Shown: positions 43,843-54,251, numbered from the stretch's first letter. The stretch is DNA of 64,000 bases from Paenibacillus crassostreae (GCF_001857945.1 NZ_CP017770.1:3596001-3660000), one strand, 5' to 3'. The notes: generated from the letters alone by a model not told the origin. Made by a program: numbers and translations.

Positions 43843-45060
43843 ATGGGATTCTGGAAGGTTATGATTGCAGATGATGAAGCTATTATCCGTGAAGGCATTA
43901 AGCGATCCGTAGACTGGGGAGAATTAGGGCTAACGGTCGTGACAGAAGCGGAGGATGGGGAAGAAGCGCTTGAGAATGCGATACAGCACGGTATCCATAT
44001 TGCTCTCGTAGATCTGAATATGCCGATTATGCATGGGATCGAGTTGATGAAGAGACTTAGAGAGCAGTTGCCTGACTGTAAAATTGTAGTCGTTACGGGC
44101 CACGATGAATTTACGTATGCACAGGAATCGATCAGACTGCAGGTGAATGATTATATTCTGAAGCCTGCTGATCCGTTGCAGTTAACGCAGATTATGCGGG
44201 GGCTACGGGATGAACTTGAGGAAGAACGCCAGAAGAGTCTACATCTGAAGCAAGCCTCTAAGCAAATTCTGAAGAACTTCCCGTTACTACGCGAACGTTT
44301 CTGTCAGGAATGGCTAGATGGGAACCTGAGTCAACAGGAGATTATGGAACAGCTGCCTTTTTTACAATTACCTCAAGTGCGTCCTGAACTGTTAGGAATT
44401 ATTCGCTGGAGAACGGAAGTACAGAATTCAGGGATGAAGGAGAATGAACGGCAGTTGTTCTTGTTCGCCATTGAGAATATTACACTGGAGTTATTAAGCG
44501 ATTATCCCAAGGCTATGTTCCGTGATTCAACGGGTCTAATTGTAATTCTGCTATGGGACGGAGCTTCAGAAGCGATGTTGGCACGGGTGGAGCAGGAGGT
44601 GCGTACACACCTGAAAATTGCTATTGAAGTCGGTATTGAAGCTGTAGATGGGGGGATTACGGAATTATCCACCATTTACCGTAGATGCAGAGTTAACTTG
44701 TCCAGAGAGGCACCTCTATCACCGATCGTTCGCAGAGCCAAACAATATATGTTAGAGCATTATGGTGAGTACGGTTTGAATCTTGAGTCCATGGCAGGGA
44801 TGTTGAAGACGTCCTCAGTCTATCTCAGCAGGCTATTCAAACAAGAGGTAGGATCATCCTTTGGTACTTATCTGACACAGATCCGAATTCGCAAAGCAGC
44901 TCAACTGCTGAATTCTACGGATATGAGCATTAATGAGGTTGCAGAGCGTTCTGGTTATGAGACTCAGCATTATTTCAGTACTGCTTTTAAAAAGCAAACG
45001 GGAGTATCACCGCTCCAATTCCGCAAAGGAGTGCTTCCAGAGGAAGATTCATCTATTTAG
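43843..45060 (+). CDS. AraC-type response regulator (YesN type)
   Basis: 405-aa regulator. Residues 1-120 are a receiver with acidic pair in MIADDEAI, phosphoacceptor Asp57 in LVDLNMPIMHG and Lys in YILKPADP. Residues about 300-400 are an AraC DNA-binding domain (LESMAGMLKTSSVYLSRLFK; INEVAERSGYETQHYFSTAF; KKQTGVSPLQFRK). GGAGGTC precedes the ATG. The gene follows the kinase by 46 bases and is itself followed by a long stem-loop, then the ChvE-MmsA-MmsB genes, its likely targets. Confidence 0.92.
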   Translation: MGFWKVMIADDEAIIREGIKRSVDWGELGLTVVTEAEDGEEALENAIQHGIHIALVDLNMPIMHGIELMKRLREQLPDCKIVVVTGHDEFTYAQESIRLQVNDYILKPADPLQLTQIMRGLRDELEEERQKSLHLKQASKQILKNFPLLRERFCQEWLDGNLSQQEIMEQLPFLQLPQVRPELLGIIRWRTEVQNSGMKENERQLFLFAIENITLELLSDYPKAMFRDSTGLIVILLWDGASEAMLARVEQEVRTHLKIAIEVGIEAVDGGITELSTIYRRCRVNLSREAPLSPIVRRAKQYMLEHYGEYGLNLESMAGMLKTSSVYLSRLFKQEVGSSFGTYLTQIRIRKAAQLLNSTDMSINEVAERSGYETQHYFSTAFKKQTGVSPLQFRKGVLPEEDSSI

Positions 45061-45118
45061 ATAGAAAGAACTATAGCAACATGTCTATAGTTCTTTCTAT
45101 CGGATAGAATCTTCTTTT
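45061..45118 (+). terminator. Stem-loop between regulator and ChvE genes
   Basis: Perfect 16-bp stem 45061-45076 with 45085-45100 (8-base loop), starting right after the stop codon. The T run lies 14 bases further (TTCTTTTTTTT), so it is not a textbook terminator, but it probably separates the regulatory genes from the transporter operon. Confidence 0.6.
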
Positions 45119-45129
45119 TTTTGCCCTTT

Positions 45130-45144
45130 TTGAAAGCGTTAACA
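45130..45144 (+). promoter_or_regulatory. CcpA cre site upstream of chvE
   Basis: TTGAAAGCGTTAACA matches the cre consensus WTGNAANCGNWNNCW at all defined positions and is nearly identical to the site at 3587-3601. It lies about 130 bases before the ATG of the ChvE gene, in the only space available for the promoter. Confidence 0.65.
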
Positions 45145-45276
45145 AAGGTTTGTTTTTTATAAAAATAGTAGTTTTAGTGTAAATACGATATCCTTCTTAT
45201 CTTGCTATACTCAACTTGTCAGATGGAGCAAATGCTTCGTAAAGACAACAATATAGTTGTAGGGGGTAATGCAGGA

Positions 45277-46365
45277 ATGAAGAAATATTCGTGGATGATG
45301 TTACTGATGGCATTCGTACTCATTATATCTGCTTGTGGTAATGGAAATGGTTCAAGTGGTAGTACCAATGGTGCTAACGGAAAAGTTGGGATTGCCATGC
45401 CGACCAAATCTTCGGAGCGTTGGGTAAATGATGGCAACAACATGGTGAAAGAGTTCGAAGCTCTGGGGTACGGTACGGACTTGCAGTACGCTGAGGATGT
45501 TATTGAGAATCAGGTAGCACAAATTGAGAACATGATCACCAAAGGTGTGAATGCTATTGTAATCGCTTCCATCGATGGCGAATCATTAACGGATGTGTTA
45601 CAAAAAGCGCATGATGCGAACGTGAAAATTATCGCCTATGACCGTTTAATCAAAAAAAGTGAACATGTAGATTACTATGCAACTTTTGATAACTTCAAGG
45701 TAGGAGTACTTCAGGGCTCATACATTGAGGAAAAGCTTGGACTGAAGGATGGCAAAGGGCCCTTCAACATTGAACTATTCGGTGGTTCCCCAGATGATAA
45801 CAATGCTTATTTCTTCTTCGATGGAGCTATGTCTATACTGCAGCCATACATCGAATCTGGCAAGCTTGTGGTACGTAGTAATCAGACTACAATGGCTCAA
45901 GTAGCTACCCTTCGTTGGGATGGAGCGGCAGCGCAAGCACGTATGGATAACCTACTGAGTGCGAATTACGCATCCGATAATTTAGACGCAGTTCTTTCTC
46001 CATACGACGGAATTAGTATCGGAGTACTTTCCTCACTGAAAGGAATTGGTTACGGTTCAGGAGATAAGAAGCTTCCTATAGTAACTGGACAAGATGCTGA
46101 GTTGGCTTCCGTGAAATCTATCCTTGCCGGAGAACAGACACAGACAGTATTTAAAGATACACGGGAATTGGCTAAAAAAGCAGTACAAATGACCGAGAGT
46201 GTGCTTAAGGGTACAGAAGCGGAAGTAAATGATACGACAACTTATGATAATGGTGTGAAAATCGTCCCTGCCTACCTATTGGAGCCAGTTACGGTTGATG
46301 CAGCAAATGTAGAAAAGGTACTCGTAGAAGGCGGTTACTATACGAATGAGCAACTAGCTGAGTAA
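45277..46365 (+). CDS. chvE: Multiple-monosaccharide ABC transporter binding lipoprotein
   Basis: 362 aa from ATG 45277; upstream in-frame ATGs lack the signal peptide context. The signal [18 protein letters not shown] leads to lipobox ISAC. The mature protein is a CUT2 binding fold with the ChvE/XylF features [55 protein letters not shown] and the ChvE-typical GGSPDDNNA. It should bind aldoses such as xylose, arabinose, galactose or glucose outside the cell and deliver them to MmsA/MmsB. An AGGGGGT ribosome site lies about ten bases before the start. Confidence 0.9.
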   Translation: MKKYSWMMLLMAFVLIISACGNGNGSSGSTNGANGKVGIAMPTKSSERWVNDGNNMVKEFEALGYGTDLQYAEDVIENQVAQIENMITKGVNAIVIASIDGESLTDVLQKAHDANVKIIAYDRLIKKSEHVDYYATFDNFKVGVLQGSYIEEKLGLKDGKGPFNIELFGGSPDDNNAYFFFDGAMSILQPYIESGKLVVRSNQTTMAQVATLRWDGAAAQARMDNLLSANYASDNLDAVLSPYDGISIGVLSSLKGIGYGSGDKKLPIVTGQDAELASVKSILAGEQTQTVFKDTRELAKKAVQMTESVLKGTEAEVNDTTTYDNGVKIVPAYLLEPVTVDAANVEKVLVEGGYYTNEQLAE

Positions 46366-46430
46366 TTGGCCAAAAGCAATGATCTGGTAGATTACAATTC
46401 ATCAGATTGATAAAAAGATGTGAATGGGGT

Positions 46431-46450
46431 AGCGGCTTGTAAAGGCCGCT
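46431..46450 (+). promoter_or_regulatory. Intercistronic hairpin between chvE and the ATPase gene
   Basis: AGCGGC (46431-46436) pairs with GCCGCT (46445-46450), no T run. It may stabilise the chvE part of the message, as the stem at 5076-5111 may do in the other sugar locus. Confidence 0.4.
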
Positions 46451-46496
46451 TGCCGATTCCGTTATTACAGTCACAAGGAAAGCTGGGTGAGAAGCA

Positions 46497-48026
46497 TTGA
46501 CGGACTATATTTTGGAGATGAAGGGAATAACCAAAACGTTTCCCGGCGTCAAAGCGCTCGGAGATGTTAACTTAAAGATAAAAGAAGGCGAAATTCACGC
46601 TCTATGTGGTGAGAACGGCGCTGGGAAGTCTACGCTGATGAAAGTCCTCAGTGGGGTGTATCCATATGGAACCTATGAAGGGGAGATTTCATATAAAGGT
46701 CAGGTCTGTCAGTTCAAGGATATTAAAGATAGTGAAGACCTTGGGATCGTTATCATTCACCAGGAACTTGCACTGATTCCGTATTTGTCGATTTCGGAGA
46801 ACATCTTCCTGGGCAACGAGCAAGCCAAGCGCGGTGTCATCAACTGGAACGAAACGACGGTCAAGACAGTAAAGCTATTACAAACCGTTGGCCTTAAGGA
46901 ATCGCCGTTTACTCAGGTATCGACGATAGGTGTTGGTAAGCAGCAATTGGTAGAGATCGCGAAGGCACTCTCCAAAGAAGTGAAGCTACTTATCCTTGAT
47001 GAACCGACTGCGGCGCTTAATGAGGATGATAGTGAGAACCTACTGGATCTTATTGTAGAGCTCAAGAAACAAGGGATCTCGTCCATTATCATTTCGCATA
47101 AATTGAACGAAATCGAGAAGATAGCGGATTCAGTAACTATACTACGTGATGGTCTGACGATACAGACATTGGATATGAAACAGGACAAGGTTACGGAGGA
47201 TGTCATTATCAAGGGGATGGTTGGTCGGGATCTAACTCATCGTTACCCAGTGCGTACTCCACAGATCGGCGAGACCATCTTTGAAGTCCGTAACTGGGAA
47301 GTGTACCACCCGACGCAGCAGGACCGCAAAATGCTTGATAATATACATTTGCATATTCGACGGGGTGAAGTAGTCGGTATTGCTGGTCTGATGGGTGCAG
47401 GCCGAACAGAACTTGCCATGAGTGTATTTGGCAGATCATATGGTAAACGTATTAGTGGTCAGACATTTATGCACGGCAAAGAAGTTCATTTAACGGATAT
47501 TAACAAGGCGATGGAGAACGGTTTAGCTTATGTTACAGAGGATCGGAAGCATTATGGACTCATTCTGATTGATGATATTAAACGCAACATTTCTTTGAGT
47601 AATTTGCAGAAGATTTCTAAATTTGGAGTTATTAACGAGAACGAAGAGGTGCTGGTCGCTGAGGAATACCGTAAGAAATTGAACATCAAGAGTCCAAGTA
47701 TTCTGCAAAAAACAGTTAATCTCAGCGGTGGTAATCAACAGAAGGTAGTACTAAGTAAATGGATTTATACGCAACCGGATATTCTTATTCTAGATGAACC
47801 TACGCGCGGTATTGATGTAGGGGCTAAATATGAAATTTACTCTATCATCAATCAATTGGCGGCTGAAGGTAAGGGCGTACTGGTGATCTCCTCCGAACTA
47901 CCGGAAATTATCGGAATGTGTGATCGGATATACATTATGAATGAAGGCCGTATTAGTGGAGAAGTGGAACGGCAAGACGCGACGCAGGAGACATTAATGA
48001 AATACATGACACGAAGCAGGGGGTAA
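46497..48026 (+). CDS. mmsA: Sugar ABC transporter ATPase (CUT2, duplicated domains)
   Basis: 509-aa cytoplasmic ATPase with two nucleotide-binding halves, as in RbsA/XylG/MmsA. Half one has Walker [17 protein letters not shown] and Walker [12 protein letters not shown]. Half two has the altered Walker [20 protein letters not shown], signature [14 protein letters not shown] and [15 protein letters not shown]. The start is TTG 46497 with GGTGAG eight bases upstream. It powers uptake of the sugar bound by ChvE through the permease encoded six bases later. Confidence 0.92.
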   Translation: MTDYILEMKGITKTFPGVKALGDVNLKIKEGEIHALCGENGAGKSTLMKVLSGVYPYGTYEGEISYKGQVCQFKDIKDSEDLGIVIIHQELALIPYLSISENIFLGNEQAKRGVINWNETTVKTVKLLQTVGLKESPFTQVSTIGVGKQQLVEIAKALSKEVKLLILDEPTAALNEDDSENLLDLIVELKKQGISSIIISHKLNEIEKIADSVTILRDGLTIQTLDMKQDKVTEDVIIKGMVGRDLTHRYPVRTPQIGETIFEVRNWEVYHPTQQDRKMLDNIHLHIRRGEVVGIAGLMGAGRTELAMSVFGRSYGKRISGQTFMHGKEVHLTDINKAMENGLAYVTEDRKHYGLILIDDIKRNISLSNLQKISKFGVINENEEVLVAEEYRKKLNIKSPSILQKTVNLSGGNQQKVVLSKWIYTQPDILILDEPTRGIDVGAKYEIYSIINQLAAEGKGVLVISSELPEIIGMCDRIYIMNEGRISGEVERQDATQETLMKYMTRSRG

Positions 48027-48032
48027 TACCAT

Positions 48033-49196
48033 ATGGGAGCCATAAGTGAATTGTTTAAAAAGAATATCCGCCAATACGGCATGATTATTGCACTTATCTT
48101 AATATCTATCTTATTTCAGATTCTTACAGATGGCATCTTACTTAAACCACTAAACGTAACGAACCTGATTCTCCAGAATAGCTACATTCTGGTACTTGCC
48201 ATCGGGATGGTATTAGTTATTATAACGGGACATATTGATCTATCTGTCGGATCCGTGGCTGCCTTTATCGGTGCATTGTCAGCGATTATGATGGTCAATT
48301 GGGAGATGAATCCAGTCCTTGCAGTTATCCTATCTTTGTTGATGGGTGCGCTTGTTGGTGCTTGGCAGGGCTTCTGGGTAGCCTATATCAAAATACCTGC
48401 TTTTATCGTAACACTGGCCGGAATGTTGTTATTCCGTGGCTTGACGATGATTGTGCTGAATGGGCAGTCAATTGCCCCTTTTCCGAAATCATTTCAAAAA
48501 ATAAGCTCTGGGTTTATTCCTGATTTGTTCAGTGGAAGTTCGCTACACATTCTTACGATGGTTGTTGGAGTTATCTTATCTGCACTTCTCGTATATCAGG
48601 AGTTCAGAATCCGTAAAACACAAGCAAAATACGGTTTTGAGCAAACTTCCCTCGGTGTATCTGTTGCGAAGACAGCAGCACTTGTTATTGTGATTAACTT
48701 ATTCACCTTCGTGCTTGCTCAATATAGTGGAATACCAAACATCCTTATTATTCTGCTAGTATTGATCGCGATTTATTCTTTCGTCATGAAGCGGATGACC
48801 ATGGGGCGCCATATTTATGCCATAGGTGGTAATGAGAAGGCAGCCAGCCTGTCCGGTGTAAAAACGAAGCGTGTTACGTTCTGGGTGTTCGTTAATATGG
48901 GTGTAATGGCAGCATTATCTGGACTATTATTCGCTGCCAGATTGAATTCCGCAACACCAAGAGCGGGGTTGAACTTTGAGCTGGATGCGATCGCTGCCTG
49001 CTTTATCGGTGGAGCTTCAGCAACAGGAGGTATCGGTACCGTCATCGGTGCGATCATCGGCGGTCTTGTTATGGGTGTTATGAATAATGGGATGTCTCTG
49101 ATTGGATTAGGTGTGGACTGGCAACAAGGGATTAAAGGCCTCGTTCTATTGCTCGCAGTAGGATTGGATATTTACAATAAATCAAAAACATCATAA
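48033..49196 (+). CDS. mmsB: Sugar ABC transporter permease (CUT2)
   Basis: 387-aa permease with about ten membrane helices, longer than RbsC (about 320 aa) as in the XylH/MmsB group. Characteristic stretches are GMVLVIITGHIDLSVGSVAA, IPAFIVTLAGMLLFRGLTMI, RHIYAIGGNEKAASLSGVKT and the C-terminal GVDWQQGIKGLVLLLAVGLD. It forms the channel for the monosaccharide delivered by ChvE. A strong stem-loop terminator follows the stop, closing the operon. Confidence 0.92.
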   Translation: MGAISELFKKNIRQYGMIIALILISILFQILTDGILLKPLNVTNLILQNSYILVLAIGMVLVIITGHIDLSVGSVAAFIGALSAIMMVNWEMNPVLAVILSLLMGALVGAWQGFWVAYIKIPAFIVTLAGMLLFRGLTMIVLNGQSIAPFPKSFQKISSGFIPDLFSGSSLHILTMVVGVILSALLVYQEFRIRKTQAKYGFEQTSLGVSVAKTAALVIVINLFTFVLAQYSGIPNILIILLVLIAIYSFVMKRMTMGRHIYAIGGNEKAASLSGVKTKRVTFWVFVNMGVMAALSGLLFAARLNSATPRAGLNFELDAIAACFIGGASATGGIGTVIGAIIGGLVMGVMNNGMSLIGLGVDWQQGIKGLVLLLAVGLDIYNKSKTS

Positions 49197-49246
49197 TTGA
49201 ATTTAGGTAAGAGTTGAAATGAACATATATGAATGAAAATTGACTT

Positions 49247-49304
49247 GGCCTGTGAATCTGTATGTTCCATAATGGAACTGCAGGTCACAGGCCGGGACTT
49301 TTTT
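49247..49304 (+). terminator. Terminator of the chvE-mmsA-mmsB operon
   Basis: GGCCTGTGA (49247-49255) pairs with TCACAGGCC (49285-49293), enclosing an inner GTTCCATAATGGAAC stem, then GGGACTTTTTT. The 100 bases after it show nothing recognisable. Confidence 0.8.
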
Positions 49305-49407
49305 GATTCTGTACGAACATCAAGGGACTATTGGAGCTAAACGATTGGTCAAGCTGGTGGTTCTTCATGCTATGAACAATTGGTGATACCTAGATTAGTT
49401 TGTTAAT

Positions 49408-49446
49408 GGCTTTGAATACAATTCATTGTATTCGGGGCTTTTTTTT
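49408..49446 (+). terminator. Second terminator, directly before the repeat
   Basis: GAATACAA and TTGTATTC form the core stem (49414-49433), extended by GGCTTT/GGGGCT with G-U pairs, followed by eight T residues. No gene lies immediately upstream, which is odd; the T run merges into the two-hairpin repeat. Confidence 0.65.
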
Positions 49447-49550
49447 CAAATATAAGAAAGTATAAGTTTCACTTCATACTCTATATCTTATATTTCGGCA
49501 GAGACGGTTAGGCGTCCTTTAAAAGGACGGCCTAGCCGTTTCAGCTTGTG
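49442..49550 (+). repeat. Two-hairpin interspersed repeat, copy 2
   Basis: Shares CAAATATAAGAAAGTATAAG, the core GTCCTTTAAAAGGAC and the end CTTGTG with copy 1 (21291-21393). The first stem is imperfect here. The second stem (49502-49541) has different outer bases from copy 1 that still pair, with one bulge and two G-U pairs. It lies between the mmsB terminators and the Ca2+ ATPase gene. Confidence 0.75.
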
Positions 49551-49705
49551 AAGTGATGAGTATGGATTTCGTGGATAAAGTGTCAAGCATTGGAGAGAAT
49601 ATTATCGTTTAATGTTTATTGATATGGGGTATGTGGTAATTAACATGAATATCCATATTGAGTATGATCTTGAAATGTAAAAAATAAATATAAGAGGTGT
49701 TAATC

Positions 49706-52345
49706 ATGTGGTTCTCAAAGTCACAAGCAGAAGTATTACAAGAACTTCAAGTCAATGCTACTAATGGATTAACGACAGAGGAAGCTAAAGCTAGACTTGA
49801 ACAATATGGAGCTAATCGACTAAAGGGAAAACCTAAGAAGAGTACGATCGCTCTTTTCTTTGCACAATTAAAGGATATGCTTATCTATGTTCTTCTGGGT
49901 GCTGGCGTAGTGACGCTTATCATTGGGGAATACGTGGATGCTATCATCATATTTGCCGTCGTTGTACTAAATGCGGTCATCGGTGTTATTCAAGAAAATA
50001 AGGCAGAGAAAGCGATTGAAGCATTACAGAAGATGACGACACCGAGGGCCCTTGTTAGACGTGATGGCGAAGTAAAGGAGATTCAATCTGAACTGATTGT
50101 ACCCGGGGATATCGTGATCCTTGATGCAGGTAGATTTATCTCCGCTGATTTACGTTTATTAGAGAGCGCCAACCTGCAAATTGAGGAATCTGCATTAACA
50201 GGTGAATCAGTTCCTACAGACAAACAAGCTGACGATATTCATCCTGACCCCCAAACGCCAATTGGAGACAAATCTAACATGGCATTTATGTCCACGCTGG
50301 TTACCTATGGTAGAGGTGAAGGTGTTGCAGTAGCAACAGCTATGGAAACGGAAATGGGCAAAATAGCCAAAATTCTTGATGATGATAATAAAGAGTTAAC
50401 TCCATTACAGAAGAAATTAGAGGAACTCGGGAAGACTCTAGGATTCATTGCAATTGGAATCTGTGTGCTTATCTTTATTATTGCTCTAATTCAAAAGAGA
50501 GATCTATTCGAAATGTTCTTAACTGCAATAAGTTTAGCGGTTGCGGCTATTCCAGAAGGACTACCAGCGATTGTAGCGATTGTGTTGGCGTTGGGTGTGA
50601 CCAGAATGTCGAAGATCAATGCCATTGTTAAGAAGCTACCGGCCGTCGAAACGCTAGGCTCTGTCAATATTATATGTTCAGATAAAACAGGTACACTTAC
50701 ACAGAATAAAATGACTGTGGTAAAACATTTCACAGAACCTAATGAAAGCTTAGATAAGGATAAAGCTCCTGTTGAACTTATTAAGGCGCTTGTCTTATGC
50801 TCAGACGCCACTTTTGAAAACGGTGAAGGGACTGGCGATCCTACAGAAGTTGCATTAGTTGCATTTGGTGATAAGAATAATTTGAATAAACGATCACTAG
50901 ATATGGAGTTCAAAAGAGTTGCTGAGAAACCATTTGATTCCGATCGAAAATTAATGTCAACATTAAACAAAATGGAAAATGGATATCGAGTACACACGAA
51001 GGGGGCATTAGACCAACTATTACAAATTTCAACCTTGGCCTATGTGGATGGAAAGGTAGTTCCTTTAACAGAGGAAATGAAGTTACAGTATCTTAAGGCT
51101 GCCGAAAATATGTCGGATGAGGCTTTAAGAGTACTTGGTGCCGCTTATAAAGATACGGATCATATTATTAGTGCTGATGAGATGGAACGTGATCTTACGG
51201 TAATTGGATTTGTTGGGATGATTGACCCACCAAGACTTGAAGTGAAAGACTCTATACGAGAAGCTAAGTTAGCTGGAATTACTTCAGTGATGATTACGGG
51301 CGACCACAAGAACACAGCAGTAGCCATCGCGAAGCAGCTAGGAATTGCAGAATCCATCGAGCAAAGTATGACAGGAACAGAAATTGATCAATTATCAGAT
51401 GAAGAATTCTCACGAAGAATTAGCAACTATAGAGTTTTTGCCCGTGTCTCGCCTGAGCACAAGGTGAAAATCATTAAAGCTTTTAAGGCGAAAGGAAATA
51501 TTGTCTCGATGACGGGTGATGGTGTGAATGATGCTCCATCTTTGAAATTCGCAGATATCGGTGTGGCTATGGGGATTACCGGGACAGATGTATCTAAGGG
51601 TGCAAGTGACATGATCTTAACAGATGATAATTTCTCAACCATCGTCCATGCGATTAGAGAAGGTCGAAACATCTATTTGAACATTAGTAAATCTGTTATT
51701 TTCCTATTATCTTGTAATCTCGGGGAGGTTGTTGCGATATTGGCATCCATACTCTTCTTTTGGCCGATACCACTTCTACCAACCCAGATTCTGTGGATTA
51801 ACCTGGTGACAGATACTTTACCAGCTATTGCACTTGGTGTTGATCCAGGTGATAAAGATGTCATGAAGAAGAAGCCTCGTGATCCTAAAGAAAGTTTCTT
51901 CGCAAAAGGTGCGGGGCTCCGTGCTGTAATCGGTGGATTATTGATCGGGATCTTAACTTTAGTAGCGTTTTATTTGGGATTACATGAATTTGGTTATAGC
52001 TTAAATTCAGAGAATATCCCTGAAGATGCAATGATGAATGCACGGACGATGGCGTTCGTTGTATTGGCTTCGTCACAGTTGTTCTACTCATTATCGATGA
52101 GAAGTGCAACGAAGTCTATATTTCAAGTGGGATTTTTTACAAACAAATATTTAATTGGTTCTATAGTGACAGGATTAGTTCTACAGTTTGTTGTGATCAC
52201 AATACCATTCCTAGCTTCAGCATTTAAAGTGCACAATCTCTCACTTGTGGATTGGGGATTGGTTATCGTATTAGGATTAATTCCCCTAATCATCAATGAG
52301 ATTATTAAAATATTCATTCGAAGCACTAAAACTGGTGATGCTTGA
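49706..52345 (+). CDS. P-type calcium-transporting ATPase
   Basis: 879 aa from ATG 49706 (AAGAGGTG six bases upstream; three codons shorter than the longest frame). It has the P2A Ca2+ pump layout: N-terminal cation ATPase domain, actuator motif ALTGESVP, ion-binding helix motif AVAAIPEGLPAIVAIVLALG, phosphorylation site ICSDKTGTLTQNK (Asp326), and hinge MTGDGVNDAPSLKFADIGVA. VTDTLPAIALGVDPGDKD and the six C-terminal helices follow. The PEGL motif with ALGVTRM is typical of SERCA/PMR1-like bacterial pumps. It should export Ca2+ from the cytoplasm and, as in B. subtilis YloB, may matter for spores. Confidence 0.92.
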   Translation: MWFSKSQAEVLQELQVNATNGLTTEEAKARLEQYGANRLKGKPKKSTIALFFAQLKDMLIYVLLGAGVVTLIIGEYVDAIIIFAVVVLNAVIGVIQENKAEKAIEALQKMTTPRALVRRDGEVKEIQSELIVPGDIVILDAGRFISADLRLLESANLQIEESALTGESVPTDKQADDIHPDPQTPIGDKSNMAFMSTLVTYGRGEGVAVATAMETEMGKIAKILDDDNKELTPLQKKLEELGKTLGFIAIGICVLIFIIALIQKRDLFEMFLTAISLAVAAIPEGLPAIVAIVLALGVTRMSKINAIVKKLPAVETLGSVNIICSDKTGTLTQNKMTVVKHFTEPNESLDKDKAPVELIKALVLCSDATFENGEGTGDPTEVALVAFGDKNNLNKRSLDMEFKRVAEKPFDSDRKLMSTLNKMENGYRVHTKGALDQLLQISTLAYVDGKVVPLTEEMKLQYLKAAENMSDEALRVLGAAYKDTDHIISADEMERDLTVIGFVGMIDPPRLEVKDSIREAKLAGITSVMITGDHKNTAVAIAKQLGIAESIEQSMTGTEIDQLSDEEFSRRISNYRVFARVSPEHKVKIIKAFKAKGNIVSMTGDGVNDAPSLKFADIGVAMGITGTDVSKGASDMILTDDNFSTIVHAIREGRNIYLNISKSVIFLLSCNLGEVVAILASILFFWPIPLLPTQILWINLVTDTLPAIALGVDPGDKDVMKKKPRDPKESFFAKGAGLRAVIGGLLIGILTLVAFYLGLHEFGYSLNSENIPEDAMMNARTMAFVVLASSQLFYSLSMRSATKSIFQVGFFTNKYLIGSIVTGLVLQFVVITIPFLASAFKVHNLSLVDWGLVIVLGLIPLIINEIIKIFIRSTKTGDA

Positions 52346-52367
52346 ATGCAGGACATTTAGATGATCA

Positions 52368-52402
52368 GAAAGAGGGACACTTTGCAAAAGTGTCCCTCTT
52401 TC
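52368..52402. terminator. Bidirectional terminator between convergent genes
   Basis: Perfect 16-bp stem GAAAGAGGGACACTTT with its complement (52368-52383, 52387-52402) between the Ca2+ ATPase gene and the - strand lipoprotein gene. The stem starts with GAAAG and ends with CTTTC, so both strands have a short A/T-rich tail. Confidence 0.75.
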
Positions 52403-52449
52403 AAATTCATCATAGGCTAAGATGAATCTATTAGTTCTTGAAGCTGTTT

Positions 52450-54144
52450 CTATTGTGATACAGATTTGAACCAATCATTAACTTCCTGCGTGATTTGCTC
52501 ACCGCCATTGGACTTCCAGTTGGCTACAAATTCGTCAAATGAATCAACCGGCAGTTGCCCGTAAATGATTTTATTAAATGTTTCCATTTCGGATTGACGC
52601 AATAAGTTCCATTTCGATATCATCGTAGGTGTCGCCGCACCCGTGAAATAGTTTTGCTTGCGGATGTCTAATTGCGACATAACGACTTTGGCAGAATACC
52701 AGTTTTCAGGTTTCCGGAACTCAGCTTGTAGCTTTTCGTAAGGCGTTTCCGGTGCTATACCGTCTGCAAGTTTAACCAGTGTTTCCATATAAAGACTAGG
52801 TATTCGAGCTGGACCGGTTAAGAAAGGGAACTCATTGGAGAATTCTTTGATTTTGTCTTTATTGCTGGTCGGTTGTCCATCCACGATATCCCAATCGTAC
52901 CCTTTGGCAAAGCCATACTCGTATTCACTGCCAACAGCTGGATTCGCCAGATTGTCTAACAGATAATTATAGTATAGGAATATTGCTTCTGGATGTTCGG
53001 CATCTTTATTAATCATCATACTACTGTTAACGCCAGAATTTTGCCATTTTGTTCCTATATCTCCATCTGGACCTGCGGGTATTGGATAGGCTTTATATTT
53101 CGATCCTGGAACGTTTTTCAATAAATCTGAAGCTGGCCAATCCGGTACCCAGTTTGCTCCTGGTAGAACACCAGCTTCTCCACGTGTCCAGATTTCAGCT
53201 GCCTTGCCTTCGTCCCACAATGCAGAGTCTGCATGAATGTATCCTTTTTCCATCCATTCACTCAGTTTCGCTAATGCTAATTTAGCACCTGGATTAGTGG
53301 AACCGTATTCAAGATTGCCATCAGCATCCTTGTTCCATTGCTCCTGAATCGTGCCGTATGCTCCGAACAACCAATCGAGAGATCCCATCCATGTGTTCGT
53401 TGCACCTTTCAATGAGATTGCAAGCGGATAAACTTTGTCAGGTGCTAATCCATCTGGGTTCTCATTTTTAAATTTATCCATGACGATTTCTAATTCGGCT
53501 ATCGTTGTAGGTGCTTGAAGATTCAACTTTTCCATCCAATCTTCTCGTAACCATAGGACAGGATCGTCATTGTCTGTATACTCGAGGATCGGCATGTTGT
53601 ATTTCTTACCGTCTCTCGTGAAGGGGTACCACAATTCTGGGTTCTTTGCTGCATGGTCTTTGAGTGTTTGGTTGGCATACTTTTCAAATAGCTCATCGAT
53701 GGCTAAAAACTGGCCCGAATCGATCAATTGATTGGTCATTACAGGGTCAGTTGATACAGGTACGAAATCAGGTAGCTTCTCACCAGATGTAATAGCGAGT
53801 TGAAGATTCTGATTTTTTTGACTATCACTAGCCGGGTACCAGGTATCTTTATGTTTCATACCTAAGGTTTCCAACATCCAACGATCATGAACATTATCTT
53901 CTTTGGTATCGCCTTGAACGTATTTCTTCGGCATTAATATCGTGCTGAACTCAATTGGTGGATCATATTTACCTGTTTCGAACGCGATCTCACCAGCACT
54001 TTTTTCAGTAGTACTAACTGTATTGTTGTTGGTTGAAACGGCATTATTTGCTGTTTCATTCTGACCAGAGTTTCCACCACAAGCCGTGATCACCATAAGT
54101 GCTATAATCGTGAGCAGCAACCATGGTTTTTTGAATTTACCCAT
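52450..54144 (-). CDS. Oligosaccharide ABC transporter binding lipoprotein (LplA-like)
   Basis: 564-aa lipoprotein of solute-binding family 1. The signal MGKFKKPWLLLTIIALMVIT ends at lipobox ITAC, followed by an Asn/Thr/Ser linker. The fold has typical LplA-type segments: WMLETLGMKHKDTWYPASDS, LPDFVPVSTDPVMTNQLIDS, PVLWLREDWMEKLNLQAPTT and GVNSSMMINKDAEHPEAIFL. It is larger than usual sugar-binding proteins (about 420 aa), as is normal for the LplA type paired with LplB/LplC permeases, here encoded on the opposite strand 3.7 kb away. GGGGAGATC precedes the start. It probably brings beta-glucan-type oligosaccharides to those permeases. Confidence 0.9.
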   Translation of the reverse strand: MGKFKKPWLLLTIIALMVITACGGNSGQNETANNAVSTNNNTVSTTEKSAGEIAFETGKYDPPIEFSTILMPKKYVQGDTKEDNVHDRWMLETLGMKHKDTWYPASDSQKNQNLQLAITSGEKLPDFVPVSTDPVMTNQLIDSGQFLAIDELFEKYANQTLKDHAAKNPELWYPFTRDGKKYNMPILEYTDNDDPVLWLREDWMEKLNLQAPTTIAELEIVMDKFKNENPDGLAPDKVYPLAISLKGATNTWMGSLDWLFGAYGTIQEQWNKDADGNLEYGSTNPGAKLALAKLSEWMEKGYIHADSALWDEGKAAEIWTRGEAGVLPGANWVPDWPASDLLKNVPGSKYKAYPIPAGPDGDIGTKWQNSGVNSSMMINKDAEHPEAIFLYYNYLLDNLANPAVGSEYEYGFAKGYDWDIVDGQPTSNKDKIKEFSNEFPFLTGPARIPSLYMETLVKLADGIAPETPYEKLQAEFRKPENWYSAKVVMSQLDIRKQNYFTGAATPTMISKWNLLRQSEMETFNKIIYGQLPVDSFDEFVANWKSNGGEQITQEVNDWFKSVSQ

Positions 54145-54251
54145 TTTTGATCTCCCCTTAATAATAAAATCTCTACATGAGTTACTTTACCAATGAACTA
54201 GGGAGTGGATCTATATGATTTTTTTAGTTTACATAGGATTTTGTCATGTTA

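Noticed and set aside
50491-50997. 168-codon open frame on the - strand
   Set aside because: It is a shadow of the Ca2+ ATPase gene, which carries all pump motifs in the + frame.
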